Positions 43,786-55,000 of a stretch of 64,000 nt of DNA are shown here, in pieces (within the stretch, counting starts at the first letter, position 1; every line of letters starts with the position of its first letter). The stretch is from positions 23,511 through 87,510 of the forward strand of contig MU404194.1 of assembly GCA_022695795.1 (NCBI GenBank), in the 5' to 3' direction. The translations under genes were made by a program, and so were the position numbers. The notes under the pieces are model-generated. The model saw nothing but the letters and a program-made list of their open reading frames with translations. It had not been told where the DNA came from and searched no databases. This DNA comes from Biscogniauxia marginata. Taxonomy: Eukaryota; Ascomycota; Sordariomycetes; Xylariales; Xylariaceae.

Positions 43786-44179
43786 TTACGATGAGCCACC
43801 GGAGCCTTGGGGTCTCAAGGCGGCGTTGGCTTCGGCCAGGTGCTTCGGCTCGCCCATTTTGCCGTTCTGCGAACATGCGGGAATAAACCCCCCATTCATC
43901 AGCGTCTTGTCCATGGGATTTTTCCCCATCACAATCGGGTCCGTTCAATTGCTCACCTCCCACTTGGCAAATCTCAGGTCCATCTCTCCTCGTCGCTCGG
44001 CGGCCAGTCTCTTGTCCTCCTTCAAGCTTCGACGCACGACGCGGGCGGCGACGGCTAGGTAGCGGTTGTAGCTGTTCGGTCGGGGGAAACCCAAGTTAGT
44101 AAAACAAAATCAATTGAAATGCAACCAGAGGAATAAATTGGACATACGTCAGACCGGCGGCTTTCCACGCGAACACCAT
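43786..44179 (-). CDS. atp15: ATP synthase F1 epsilon subunit (ATP15)
   Basis: Small subunit of the central stalk of mitochondrial F1Fo ATP synthase. Three exons, 44179-44148, 44071-43957 and 43866-43786, 75 residues; intron donors are GTATGT and GTGAGC. The sequence MVFAWKAAGLTYNRYLAV and RSLKEDKRLAAERRGEMDLR are characteristic of the fungal epsilon subunit, followed by RFAKWENGKMGEP and a short Ala/Gly/Ser tail. The first coding exon is just 32 nt. The length matches the family (60-75 residues). It is tandem with QCR2, 551 bp upstream on the same strand. Confidence 0.92.
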
Positions 44180-44730
44180 TTTGACGGTCGCTTGGGGATG
44201 AATTGCGATTGGGAGTTTGGTGAAGTTATTTCTTGAATGAAACAAAATCAAGAGCTGCTGCTAGTCGGTGCAGGTGCTTTTGCTTGCTTCAATCGACGCA
44301 TTCCGTCGCCCGAATGGCCGGGTCAAACCCACCGGCACGTGACTTTTTACCTTGGCAATTCCGTCCCTACTTAAGGGTACATAGGTACCTACAACTTAAG
44401 CTTGATACCCGACTTCCATCAAACCGAATGAACCTCCTCCGTCCACATATCAGGAGGTACCTTAGGTTACACCCCTTTTTATGTGAGAGCAGCAGGTCAT
44501 CTGTAGACAATCCTGTGGCACATAGACGATTTTTTGTTTCTTCCTTGCCATTTCTTTTTATTTCCAATCCTGTTCCATCAGGGCATCAAGTCATCAAAGA
44601 ATGCAGGCTTGCATCGTCCCAAGAGCTGAATAAAACATCTCTAAGGAATTTACTATATGCACAGTTACTAGGCTCGACTTTGTAGCCTTGGCTGATCTAT
44701 TGGTACAATTCCATTTCTCATTTCCCCTTT
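44180..44730. other. Spacer between QCR2 and ATP15 (ATP15 promoter)
   Basis: Carries two AGGTACCT-type motifs (44376-44395 and 44453-44470), a CACGTG at about 44335, and a CCAAT on the minus strand at 44208-44212. Frames here have no coding features. Confidence 0.55.
44208..44212 (-). promoter_or_regulatory. CCAAT box upstream of ATP15
   Basis: ATTGG on the plus strand, 29 bp upstream of the ATP15 ATG. The HAP complex activates respiratory genes through CCAAT, but this copy is unusually close to the start codon and may lie within the leader. Confidence 0.3.
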
Positions 44731-46314
44731 CTATACCTTAAGGCCCAGCTCTTCTGCATACGGCAACGCATGAAGGTCGCCGACTGCGCTCACCGTAGCC
44801 TTTCCGTCAGTGAGAGCCTTCGCGGCCTATAATAGATATTAGTCATTCGAACTGCTAGTAAGACTGGGAGAGAGTGTTTACCGTCTTGAGCTTGTCTGCA
44901 GTGACGCCATCAAGAGACTTGACGGCCTCGGCAATCTGGAAGGGCTTGCCGGTGTGGATAATGCCCGAACCAGCCGACAGCAGTGTGGAAATGCCCGACT
45001 GGCTGGCCTCCAAGGCGTCAAATTTGGCCTTGGCGACTGCCTTGGTCAAATCCTCCTTGCTGACGGTGCCTTCCGAGATGCCCTTGAGGGCCTTGATAGC
45101 CTCTTCAGCCACCTTGCGGATCGAGGCGGCTGCGCCCGTGATTTGGATAGTTAGTAGACCAGCATCCGAGTAAGCGAGGTTGGTCGCAGAAGCTATCGCG
45201 CCGGGAGCTGCGGCTGTAGCCTTGGACAGGAGGGTGAAGCCGGGAGACCATTTGACATTGGGTTGTCCACCAAGTAGTGCGGCCAGAACTGAGATCTCGG
45301 GCTTGAAGGTGCCGAAGCTAGAGCCGGGGAAGGCAATAACCAGTGAGTTACCACCAGGATGGGCAGTACGCTGTTCACCACCATAGTACGTTGTGGCTTT
45401 CGAGTTCAGAGTTACAGAGCTGGATGGAGAGGCGCGCACGCTCTTGAAGAACTGCTCAGTCCACCTGTGAAGGGCAGTTGTCGTAGCACCGTCCCCGACT
45501 AATGCAATGTTTGGCTTGGCATAAACAGCCTCGGCGTAGTCGGCGATCGCTTGCTCGTTCAGGTAAGACTTGATAGGTGTAGATGTTGTCGGGTATAGGG
45601 GAGAACCGAGACCAGTATGGAAGGCGACAGAATGTGCTAAATCCAGAGCAAGGGCAGAGACATCGCTCGCGAGCTTGGCCTGCTTTAGATGTAAAACTCT
45701 CTCGACCTCCTCGTGGAATTCATATGCTAGCCGTGCGAATGAATATGCTTGTAATCTTCAATGGCTGGGAAACAACTCACTGGTGTACTTGGTTTCAGAG
45801 ATGACCTCCGCCAGCAACTCGGTAAAGTAAGGAATATCCTCGCGTAGGAAACTAGCCTCAAGAACTAAGGCCTCCCGAGTATGATATGCGACCAATTGCG
45901 CTCCAAGTAGTTCAGATTCTCGTACGATACGCAATGCCGTCCGCTTTTTGGTGTTCTAAGGCGATTATGTCTAATTAGCTCATGGCCAAACTAAGCTGAC
46001 CGATGAATAGGGCGTCGGCTTGCCTTGAAGGCGAATTCCTCCAAACCAATGGTCAGACCGGGAGCGGGCTGGTACCTAGTACCTGCTTTGGCGACGACAG
46101 CGAGCTTCGTAGTCGGGCCGTGGGAATCTCGAGTGGCAACCTTGATGCCAGAGACGTCGGCAGTCTCGTAGGTGAAGGAAGACGGCGCAGAGGATGTGGC
46201 GGCAGCAGCAGCAGCAGCAGCAGCAGCGTAGCCCCGGCGCTGAGCAAGCTGCGAGCTGCCCTGCCGGCGAGCGGCAAGCTGGGCACCTCTAGAGAGAGCC
46301 TTTCTCGATAACAT
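44731..46314 (-). CDS. qcr2: Cytochrome bc1 complex core protein 2 (QCR2)
   Basis: Core subunit of respiratory complex III in the mitochondrial inner membrane; related to processing peptidases but without the zinc-binding HxxEH motif. Four exons, 46314-46024, 45955-45781, 45726-44882 and 44826-44731, 468 residues. The N-terminus MLSRKALSRGAQLAARRQG is an Arg-rich presequence, followed by about ten alanines encoded by a (GCA)n repeat at 46202-46227. FTYETADVSGIKVATRD and EFAFKNTKKRTALRIVRESE are typical. Intron 1 has a GC donor (AAG|GCAAGC) and a normal AG acceptor; only this joint gives FAFKNTKKR. The other donors are GTGAGT and GTAAAC. It shares a 640-bp promoter region with divergent RPC82. 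Confidence 0.95.
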
Positions 46315-46954
46315 ATTCAGAGGGGGGTTGTCGGAAGTCTGCGACGAGACTTTGGTGTGGTTGAGGTCGTGGAGGCTTATAGCAAAAAGCTGCTCATTTC
46401 CGGTAGATTTTCGGTTCCGGGCCCAGCGCCTTAGGTACCCCAGTATGTGTGTGTCAGGCCTTTTGGCGCCCCCGGCCCACAGCTAGGCTTCTGCCAATTC
46501 CCTGTCGTCCGTGGTCAGCCACTTGGAAGCAGCTGCCATTGGCTAAGCTGCTTAGCTAGCAGGCTAGGTGGGGTTCCTTAGGTAGGGGAAAGAAAAAACT
46601 GGCGGGGAGCTTGAAAGCTCGGTCACTGTGCATTTTTATTCCCCGCCGCGCGTTAAAGAAAAGAGGAAAAAAAAAAGGTGATCGACAAATGACTGTGCTC
46701 AAATTCGGTCATTCATCTTCTTTACCTGCCCGCTCTCGACGCACTTCGCCTCTCTTACCTCTTACACTTCGTCTGTCTTGGAGAAGCCATTTTTGACTCC
46801 TCCAGACCATCAATGACGCCACGGTAGTAATTCTGGGAGCTCTAGAGATAGTGAGAGGATCTCTAGAAGCTATCTTCTCTGCGCCCGCATTCACGTTCGC
46901 ATACTATATATCACCCATACAAGTATAGATATTTCGCCCCCAAGTTATCCAAAT
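46315..46954. other. Shared promoter region of QCR2 and RPC82
   Basis: 640-bp divergent spacer. It has a CCAAT on the minus strand at 46538-46542, motifs CCTTAGGTACCC at 46429-46440 and TTAGGTAG near 46577, and an A run near 46668. No coding content. Confidence 0.6.
46538..46542 (-). promoter_or_regulatory. CCAAT box upstream of QCR2
   Basis: ATTGG on the plus strand inside GCCATTGGCTAAG, about 225 bp upstream of the QCR2 ATG. This is the normal position and sequence for a HAP-complex site, which in fungi controls respiratory-chain genes. Confidence 0.42.
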
Positions 46955-49152
46955 ATGTTGGTTGTAGGTCAATTCTTCTCCGTATCATCCCCTGGTATCC
47001 CCAAGATTACTGACTAAGTCAACGATTCCACAGACTAAAAACGCAGCGGAACTATGTGTTCTATTGGTCAACGAGCTGTATGGTCAACTTCCTTCGGTAG
47101 GTTTCTACGGTTCGAATAGCTCGCTTGATATATTTGCCTAGGATCACCCATACTAACAACGCGCGAATCCTCACAGCGCCTCATGGCGACTCTCATCGCA
47201 AAGGGCAGGTCGACCATCTCGCACCTCGCGCATCATACTTCCCTAAACCAACGTCAAGTTCGCCATGGCATCGTGGTGCTTGTCCAGCAGAACCTTGTTT
47301 TCACACACACCGATCAAGACTCAGCGGTTACGCATTATGAAGCAAACATCGACGGCGCGTACAACCTCATCCGAACGGGGAAGATCCTAGACATGATCGA
47401 CACCAAGTTTGGGCACGCAGCGAAGCTCCTCGTTCATGACGTACTGCTGCTAGGCCATGTCGAGATTGCCGAGGTTGTGAGCCGTTACAAGGGCGGACGC
47501 ATCTGCCATAAGGAACCTGGCCATGAGGAATCGCGTTCCGATGATAATCATGTTAATGGCAACTCGGGTCTCCATCACAATCATGTGAATGGCAACGGCG
47601 CTCTGAGTCCTTTCACAGATGAGGAAGTACCTAGTCCAGCCGAAGAGGCATATAACGTCCTAGCACAACTCATTGGCTTCGGCTTTCTTGAATCTGTCAC
47701 CACGATGACGTACCAATCTCCCCAGGACTTCAAAAGTACGGTTGAGCAAGAAATCCTAAGGGACGATTTTCCCAACGGCGTACGAGGCTCCAGGCAGGCA
47801 AGTGAATACGACCAGAAGCTTAGGGAGAGGATGAGGGACATTATGGGCGAGCGGACAAGTCTCAAGAGAGAACTGGAGTCGAAACTTGAGTACGGACATG
47901 GTGCCAAGCGCCGGAAGTTAAACGGGGGAGCTTTGAATGGTTTTACCTTGACAAGTGGGGGTTATTGGCTCCGAGACCAAGAAGTAAGTGCTTATAATTG
48001 GAGAATGCCGTCAAGTAGAGTACACTGACCTGTTCCCAGGCCCATACGGTGATCCGACTGAACTTTGAAAAATGTATGGTTGAACTCCGCAACCAGAAAC
48101 TTACAGACCAAGTCGAGGATCTGATTGGAGACACCACGGCGCTTGTGTATGCGGCCCTTCTTTCTGCACTGAGTAGAAAAATCTCTCGCTGTCAAGCGGA
48201 TCCCTCTGTCATGACCGACGAAGAGCTCCTAGGACCCCGTGTCAAGACGGCAGAGATCTACGAGCATCTAAGCCCTTCTACCGATGTGTCGGTGGGCATT
48301 GGCACAGCATCGGAGGATGAAATCGATGCTCGACGGGCGGAGAGGATCCGCAGATACCCACCTGAGACCCGAAGCTCCAGTCTCCGAGCAACTCTCGACG
48401 AAGGAGATGAGGTTTTGGGTTCTGATGATGAGGACTACGACAATAACGCAGAGACGGCCATGGGCATGTCTATAAAAGGATCCCGGGAGTCTAAGGCCGA
48501 ACTGAACGACGGCGCCTCGACACGTACTCAAAGGCTACGACACATGCGGCAGCATTTGCTCATTCTGGCTGAAAGCAAGCAGCGTTTCGTACGTCATTGT
48601 GGGCATGACGAGTGGACCGTTGATTTTGCGCCACTCCTGCAACATCTACGCTTTTTAGAGCTTGACACAATGATTGAGGAGACTTTCGGTCGACAGGGCC
48701 TTCGACTCACCCGGATTCTAAGGGAGAAGGGCAAAATTGATGACAAGACACTACCGACTATGGCACTAATGCGGAAACCTGACGTGCATGTCAAGATGGC
48801 AGAGATGGAGATGGCAGGGTTTCTCGATGTGCAAGAAGTGCCTCGTGACAACAACCGGGCTGCGAATCGAACGATTTTCTTCTGGTTCTTCGACGAGGAA
48901 AGAACGCTAAAGCGGACGTTGGATAACGCCTACAAGTCGATGGTGCGTTGTCTACAGCGGCTAGAAGTAGAACGTCGAAAGAGGAAGAACGTGCTATCGG
49001 TAGCTGAACGGAAAGACGTACAGGGAATGGAGGAAGAGAAACTCCGAGGCGACGTGTACAACGAGTACATACAGTTCTTAGAGGTGGAGAAAAGGCTACT
49101 CGGACAGGTGTCGAGACTTGATGATCTCGTCGCAATCTTCCGAGACTTCTAG
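46955..49152 (+). CDS. rpc82: RNA polymerase III subunit RPC82 (C82/RPC3)
   Basis: Subunit of the Pol III-specific C82-C34-C31 initiation subcomplex, which opens promoters of tRNA and 5S genes. Four exons, 46955-46963, 47034-47096, 47177-47983 and 48040-49152, 663 residues. The first coding exon is only 9 nt (ATG TTG GTT); joining it to ACT AAA AAC gives MLVTKNAAELCVLLVNELYG, the usual start of fungal RPC82. Exon 3 begins with RLMATLIAKGRSTISHLAHH, a winged-helix segment, and later regions contain KILDMIDTKFG and AHTVIRLNFEKCMVELRNQ. C82 is known to be built of tandem winged helices plus a coiled coil; the Glu/Arg-rich end (VERRKRKNVLSVAERKD) fits the latter. A His/Asn-rich loop lies near residue 150. 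Confidence 0.95.
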
Positions 49153-49867
49153 TATCAATCTGGTGGGTGGAGGCGTGTTCGTGTGAGACAAATACCTAGC
49201 TTGCATTGCATGGCGGCGTTGGTTGGCGAATGGCCAAATTGCCCCTGATCATTTTGCATAGGACGGCGTTAGCTATTGCTGATGACACAATCAGCTAATT
49301 AACAGGTGTGGGATGGAGATTATGTGCTGAAATTCACAGCACACATCCCTTGTAGATAAGTATATAAATGTATAAATACTGTTTTCGTCATTGGTTACCT
49401 TGTAGTTCTATAATGTATGTATCCAGTGGATGCTAAGTGTCTGGCCTATAAACGATATACCTTAGGTATTAAAGGTTAGGTAACTCCTAGGTTGTAATGT
49501 GGGCACTTAACAAGTGGATTTAGGTTGTACAGATATGTAATGGTTCTTCTTATCGAGCAGCGATAAGGATGATCGTCCAGGGGTCTCCGCGCTAAGCAGT
49601 GCTAGTGGGCTGTAGCTTCCCCCCAGTCCCCGAGCGCAATCGCACAGCATATCGCAATTTTTTTTCCCGCGCAGTCGAAATTTTGCTTCACTGTGTAAGC
49701 TCGACAGTTTCCGAGTCCACCGCCGCCCAATTCACTCGCAGCCTTTTCCGTCGTGTGTTCTGGCTAACTCGTTCGTTCGGCGCCATCCTATTGAGTCGGA
49801 GATCATCATCGGCAATCGAGCTATTTAGTACCAAGGATCTTCGATCTCTACCCGGAAGAATTTTACG
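49153..49867. other. Spacer between RPC82 and GGC1
   Basis: RPC82 3' flank and GGC1 promoter. It contains TTAGGTA/GGTTAGGTAA elements near 49461-49482. The right 250 bases are C/T-rich and probably the GGC1 leader. Confidence 0.6.
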
Positions 49868-51139
49868 ATGGCGCCCATGGTAGCTAGCAAAGAGCGCGAG
49901 TCGAATCTGGCACGACTCCTAGGCTCTGGTATGTTCGGCAATGTCGCAATTTCGGCCACAATCGCTAAATGAAGCTGTAGGCTCTGCTGGTATTTCCGAG
50001 TTGGCTGTGTTTCACCCGGTATGTTGCCGCGCTGCTCGAGAAACTACCCATGACTAACAAGCCAAAGGTCGACACCATTGCGAAGCGCTTGATGAGCAAT
50101 CAGACAAAGGTACGGGCGATACCAAACCTCCGCGGCAGCTTGTAGCTGATTACCATGCAGATCTCGAATGTTAGCCAGTTGAACACAGTAATATTCAAGG
50201 AGAAGGCTGCAGCACCCCTCGGCAAAAAGTTCTTCTCGCTCTTCCCGGGATTAGGATATGCTGCTGGATACAAGGTCAGGCGTCAAGAATTCCACCAAAA
50301 AAACGCAAGTCGCTGATGATAAAACAGGTCCTGCAAAGAATATATAAATATGGTGGCCAGCCGATAGCACGGGACTACTTAGCGTTGCATTATAGCAAAG
50401 ACTTCGAGAGCGCTTTCGGCAAGAAGACGGGCAAGGCTATCATGCACTCAACAGCTGGAAGGTAGGGTCCCTTCTTCAATCTTAACAAGGAGCCGTCACT
50501 CATGCGCCACAGTCTTATCGGTATCGGCGAGATTGTTCTTCTGCCCTTAGATGTGCTTAAGATCAAGCGTCAGACAAACCCCGAAGCCTTCCGGGGTCGC
50601 GGTGTTTTCAAGATTATTGCCGATGAAGGATTTGGCCTATACAGAGGTTGGGGCTGGACTGCCGCCAGAAATGCCCCCGGCTCGTTTGCGGTATGTCGAG
50701 TGTAGGGTGCATTAATATATCGTTCGAGCTAACACCTGGCAGCTCTTCGGTGGCTCTGCTTTCACCAAGGAATATTTTTTCAAGCTGAACGACTACAACC
50801 AGGCGTCGTGGTTCCAGAACTTTATTGCGTCGATCGCTGGTGCTTCGGCTTCGCTCGTTGTGTCGGCGCCGCTGGATGTCATCAAGACGCGCATTCAGAA
50901 CAGGAACTTTGAGAACCCAGAGAGCGGTTTCCGGATCTTGTCTAACATGGCCAAGAACGAGGGGCTCACCAGTTTCTTCAAGGGTTTGGTACCCAAGGTA
51001 AGCCCCACCCTTACAGGCTACATTTCGGGTTAGCAGCACTGACCATTTCGTCTAGCTTCTCATGACTGGGCCCAAGTTGGTGTTCTCCTTCTGGCTTGCG
51101 CAGACGCTTATTCCCGCCTTCGATGCCATGTTGAAATAG
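49868..51139 (+). CDS. ggc1: Mitochondrial GTP/GDP carrier GGC1 (YHM1)
   Basis: Exchanges cytosolic GTP for matrix GDP across the inner membrane; in yeast its loss disturbs mitochondrial iron balance and mtDNA. Eight exons: 49868-49928, 49981-50018, 50068-50109, 50161-50274, 50328-50461, 50513-50690, 50743-50997 and 51056-51139; 301 residues, introns 49-58 bp. The start SNLARLLGSGSAGISELAVF and the carrier signatures HPVDTIAKRL, LPLDVLKIKRQ and APLDVIKTRIQ mark the three repeats. GWGWTAARNAPGSFALFGG is typical of the GGC1 branch. Exons 2 and 3 are very small (38 and 42 nt). Every joint keeps the frame, and the last exon ends MTGPKLVFSF...DAMLK. No break seen. Confidence 0.96.
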
Positions 51140-52062
51140 AAGCAACTATAGACATTGTATGGGGAAGACGAGACAGGGAAAATGTAATAGTAAAACAACG
51201 GCGCAAACGGTCTGGGGCGTGTATACAAGTACGGTCGAGTCGATGTTTGTTACTAGTACTAGGGTATGCTCACGGCAGTTTTGCTGGAGCGGGCGGGTGC
51301 ATCATACAAGACCTAGATTACGAGGGAGACGACGACGTGCACGGGCTATAAAACTAAAAAGACTCGACTCCTATCAACGAACAATGCCAAATATGTGTGC
51401 ACCTAGATACCTACTGCGTGGACAGCTCGGAACTAATTATCTTAGCTACATACATGTACCGAGACTGGGTACGTAATTGCCAAGGCGAGTGAATCCAATA
51501 TAGGCCGAAGCTAATGGCATGCTCGACCTAAAAGGTGAACCAGTGACTTGAATCTTTCGGTGTGAATATAATCGCGGCCTGTCGTGCATGATCGACTGAT
51601 AAATTGACGAGGCGCCTTGCCCAGAGCGGATTAGCGCACATGTGGCGACTCTATCTCCAGACGGCCCGAGCTTTGGTTGCTGGGGCAGCGACGAATGATG
51701 CGGGCGCTAAGCTTGGGATTGGGCGCCTTCCGTTCTTTTGTTTACCCACCTCTTAGCCAAGGATGTCCCGCCTTGTTGTGTTGATCCCGCTTCTATCATA
51801 AACCCACAGCTATCACATATTACAAGGCCCCCTCTAGCATGTTACTACCGCCTGCTCCAAGCTTCTTTGTGCTTTCTCAAGGCCACAAGCCATCGCCGTT
51901 CTGATTTATTGTATTCTCGTCAAGTCTAACTGACTGACTTCGTATCTTCAATTCCCGCTTGGGAGGCGTGCGCCAGCCCACTCCCGTTACTAGATTGCCT
52001 TGTTGTCCTCTCAGACACACCATTCCATCCAGCAGATCTACCACCGCCTACAATTGCTCAAG
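51140..52062. other. Spacer between GGC1 and the coiled-coil gene
   Basis: GGC1 3' flank and promoter/leader of the next gene. Right half is C/T-rich (51740-52060), as expected of a long leader. No gene recognised. Confidence 0.6.
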
Positions 52063-55000
52063 ATGCCATCGGTTGAGCGTGAGACCCCAGAACAGCATCT
52101 CAGACACTCACATTCTGCCTCGATTGGCGGCGCTATCGTCCCAATGTATGTCTACTCTGCTTCTACCACATATTGCTGGAAATGTCCTTCATCCGTCGAC
52201 TGACAAAGATAACTAGGTGGGACAGCTCTGATCCGGAGCGAGCGCCTCCGCCTCTGCCCTTAAACCCTCAGTCGCCCGTGGGTCCTTCGCGCAGCGGTAC
52301 ATCGCTAGCCATCCAATCCGCACATGCTGCTTTGCAGGAGAAGGCCCGCGAGAACGCTCTCGTTCCTCACATCGCCAAGCGCATGACTGACACATCGCCT
52401 GAGCGGGGGGTTATGCCGAGGCAGCAGAGTCCTCACAAACGCATGCAATCTCTCCAGCCTGGTACTGTGCGAGATATGAGCCTTATGATAGAAGGCAAAG
52501 GCTCTGCAAGTTCAACTCCTAAAGGATCGCCCGAGAAGGAACGCTACGGGAGACCGTCGACACCCAACCGTGCGAAAGACTACGAGAGAGACCCGAGATC
52601 CACTGAGAAGGAGAACACCGCTCCCGGCACGCCTACACCGATGCCGGCTGGCCTGAATCCCGCTATGCGCCCTTCGGCACGGAGGGCGCCGCACAGTATC
52701 CTCGGGGAGAGCACGCCGCCACAGTCTGCCACAATGCTGGCCCTACAGAACATGTCATCATCGACGTCATCGCGCGAATCTGATTCGCCTTTGGCAAGCA
52801 TCACCAACAACTCGGCAGTCATGAAACCGTCTGCTTATCACGAGCAGTTGTCACATCAGCTCATCACCCTGACCAATATTGCAACCGCTTTGCAGAAGGA
52901 GATGTCCCAGCTCAGCAGGAGGAGCCGCGACAACGCAACCGATCTAATGAGCCTCAAAGAAGCGACACATGCGAGAGACGAAGACATTCGAAAAAGTCTA
53001 CGAGACCTCGTCTCGAACGTTGACCACTCACGACATCACCGTGACACACACACGGGTGGACTGTATCTTGACAACAAAGCCTTCAACACATCTCCAGTGC
53101 AACATCAAGCCAGGCCCTTTTCGCTGCCCCGTATTCCATCACCAAATAGCTTTGCTGCCTCGATTGATCGAGAGTCGAACCTAAGCACTCCTTCTTTAAT
53201 TGGAGACTCGCCCGCTACGTTCGCGCTCCTGGAGAAGATCATCCGAGACATGGGAACAAAGGATGGCCAGGAGTCGGTGATTAGCCATCTATCGGAGCTG
53301 GCGGAGAAGCTATCAGGTATGGCTTCTTCTGCCAAAGTAGAGGAACTCATCGGTCATTTGAAAGCAAACCGGGAGCAGTTAATGTTGCCTGCTCCAGATG
53401 GCGGGTCAAATCGGCCGAGGAATCGCAGTTTCAGTAGTGATGGATCGTCCCAACCGAAAGAAATTGACTGGAGCCCACGCAGTGGCGTAGTAACCCACAG
53501 AGTCGAAAAGCTGCTTCACGATAAGGAAGGTCGCCGGATGTCCATGCACTCTCGACCCGGTGATGTCCTCAACGACGATATCATCAAATTGATCAAGTCC
53601 GTCAAAGACAGCGTCGCCCAAGGGGGTGGCTTAACGGCCGAGGTCAAAGCTCTAGTCCGTGAGTTACGGGGCGAAGTCCTCGGTATGGGCCGGGAAATCG
53701 CCAGGAAGCTAGACGAGTCCCATGGCAAGTCTCCCGCCAAGAGCGAGTCTTCAAGTAGGGCTGAACTGGCGAAGATTGTCGAGGAGAGCTTGGAGCAAAT
53801 CAAAGTCTACATGCACCAGCGTCTCCGGGAGCATAGACGCGACTCAACCGAGGCACCAAAGATAGCCATCGACTACTCCGAGATATACAATACTATGAGA
53901 AATGCTCTCAGCGACTCACAGGCGGGCAAGCGACAAGAGCCCGACCTGAAGAGGGACGATGTCATCGAAGCCGTAAAGGAGGCCTGGGAGAACTACAAGC
54001 CTGAGATCGAAATACAACAGCTTGGTCTCGAACGGGAGGAGGTGTTGGAGTGCCTGAAGGAAGGCCTAGGACAATACGCCCCTCGCCATGATACTCCGCG
54101 AGGCGCAACACAAGAGGAGGTCTTCAAGGCCGTAGTGGAAGGAATGAAGCACTACGTACCCCCTCAAGTAGACCCACCCACCAGTCTGTCCCGAGATGAA
54201 GTTCTCGATGCTTTCCGCGAATGCCTCGAGGAGTTCGAATTTCCAGTCGCTCCATCTACGGGACAAGAACTCACCCATGATGACATGGTCGATGCCGTCA
54301 AGGAGGGCCTTAATACGTTCGAATTCCCGAACACCAATACCGCTCTGGTTCCTCACGGCGGAGACAACTCCGAGGTTGTTGAGAGACTCCACGACATCAT
54401 GCAATACATGCAGGATGAATTCAAGGCCATATCTAATGAAGCAAAAGAGAATGCTGCTTCGAGTGGAAAGAACACGGAGCACGTCATTGATACCACCAAG
54501 GAGGGCTTTGAAACGCTACGAGCTCACATGGAAGAATACGTGGACAAGGTATCAAGTGGCTCAAACCAGGACGAGATTCTCGCAAACCTCACCACTAGCT
54601 TCGACAGCTTCCGAGAGGAGATCTCTGGGCTGGTGACGAAGGCCTCAGATGGTTCTAGGGATATGCTCAAGCAGGAGATCGAATCACTCCGAGACACCGT
54701 CAATTCATCGCTGGTTCCTCACGTACCACAGACCAGTGACCACAGGGAAGTCTTGGAGGCAATCCGTGAAAGCCTTGAAAGGATGCGACTTGAACTTCAT
54801 CGCCCCCATGCAGGAACCACGGACATACTAGATGCTCTACATGAAGGCTTTAGCGATTTACGATGTGGCATTGAGCGGATGAGCAATAAGCCCGCTGACT
54901 TGACAGCCAATGACGAGATTCTTGATGCCCTCAGGACAGGACTTGACGATGTTCGTGCCAATATTGACACCCTTCGGGAAGGCGATCAGAATGACAGGGC

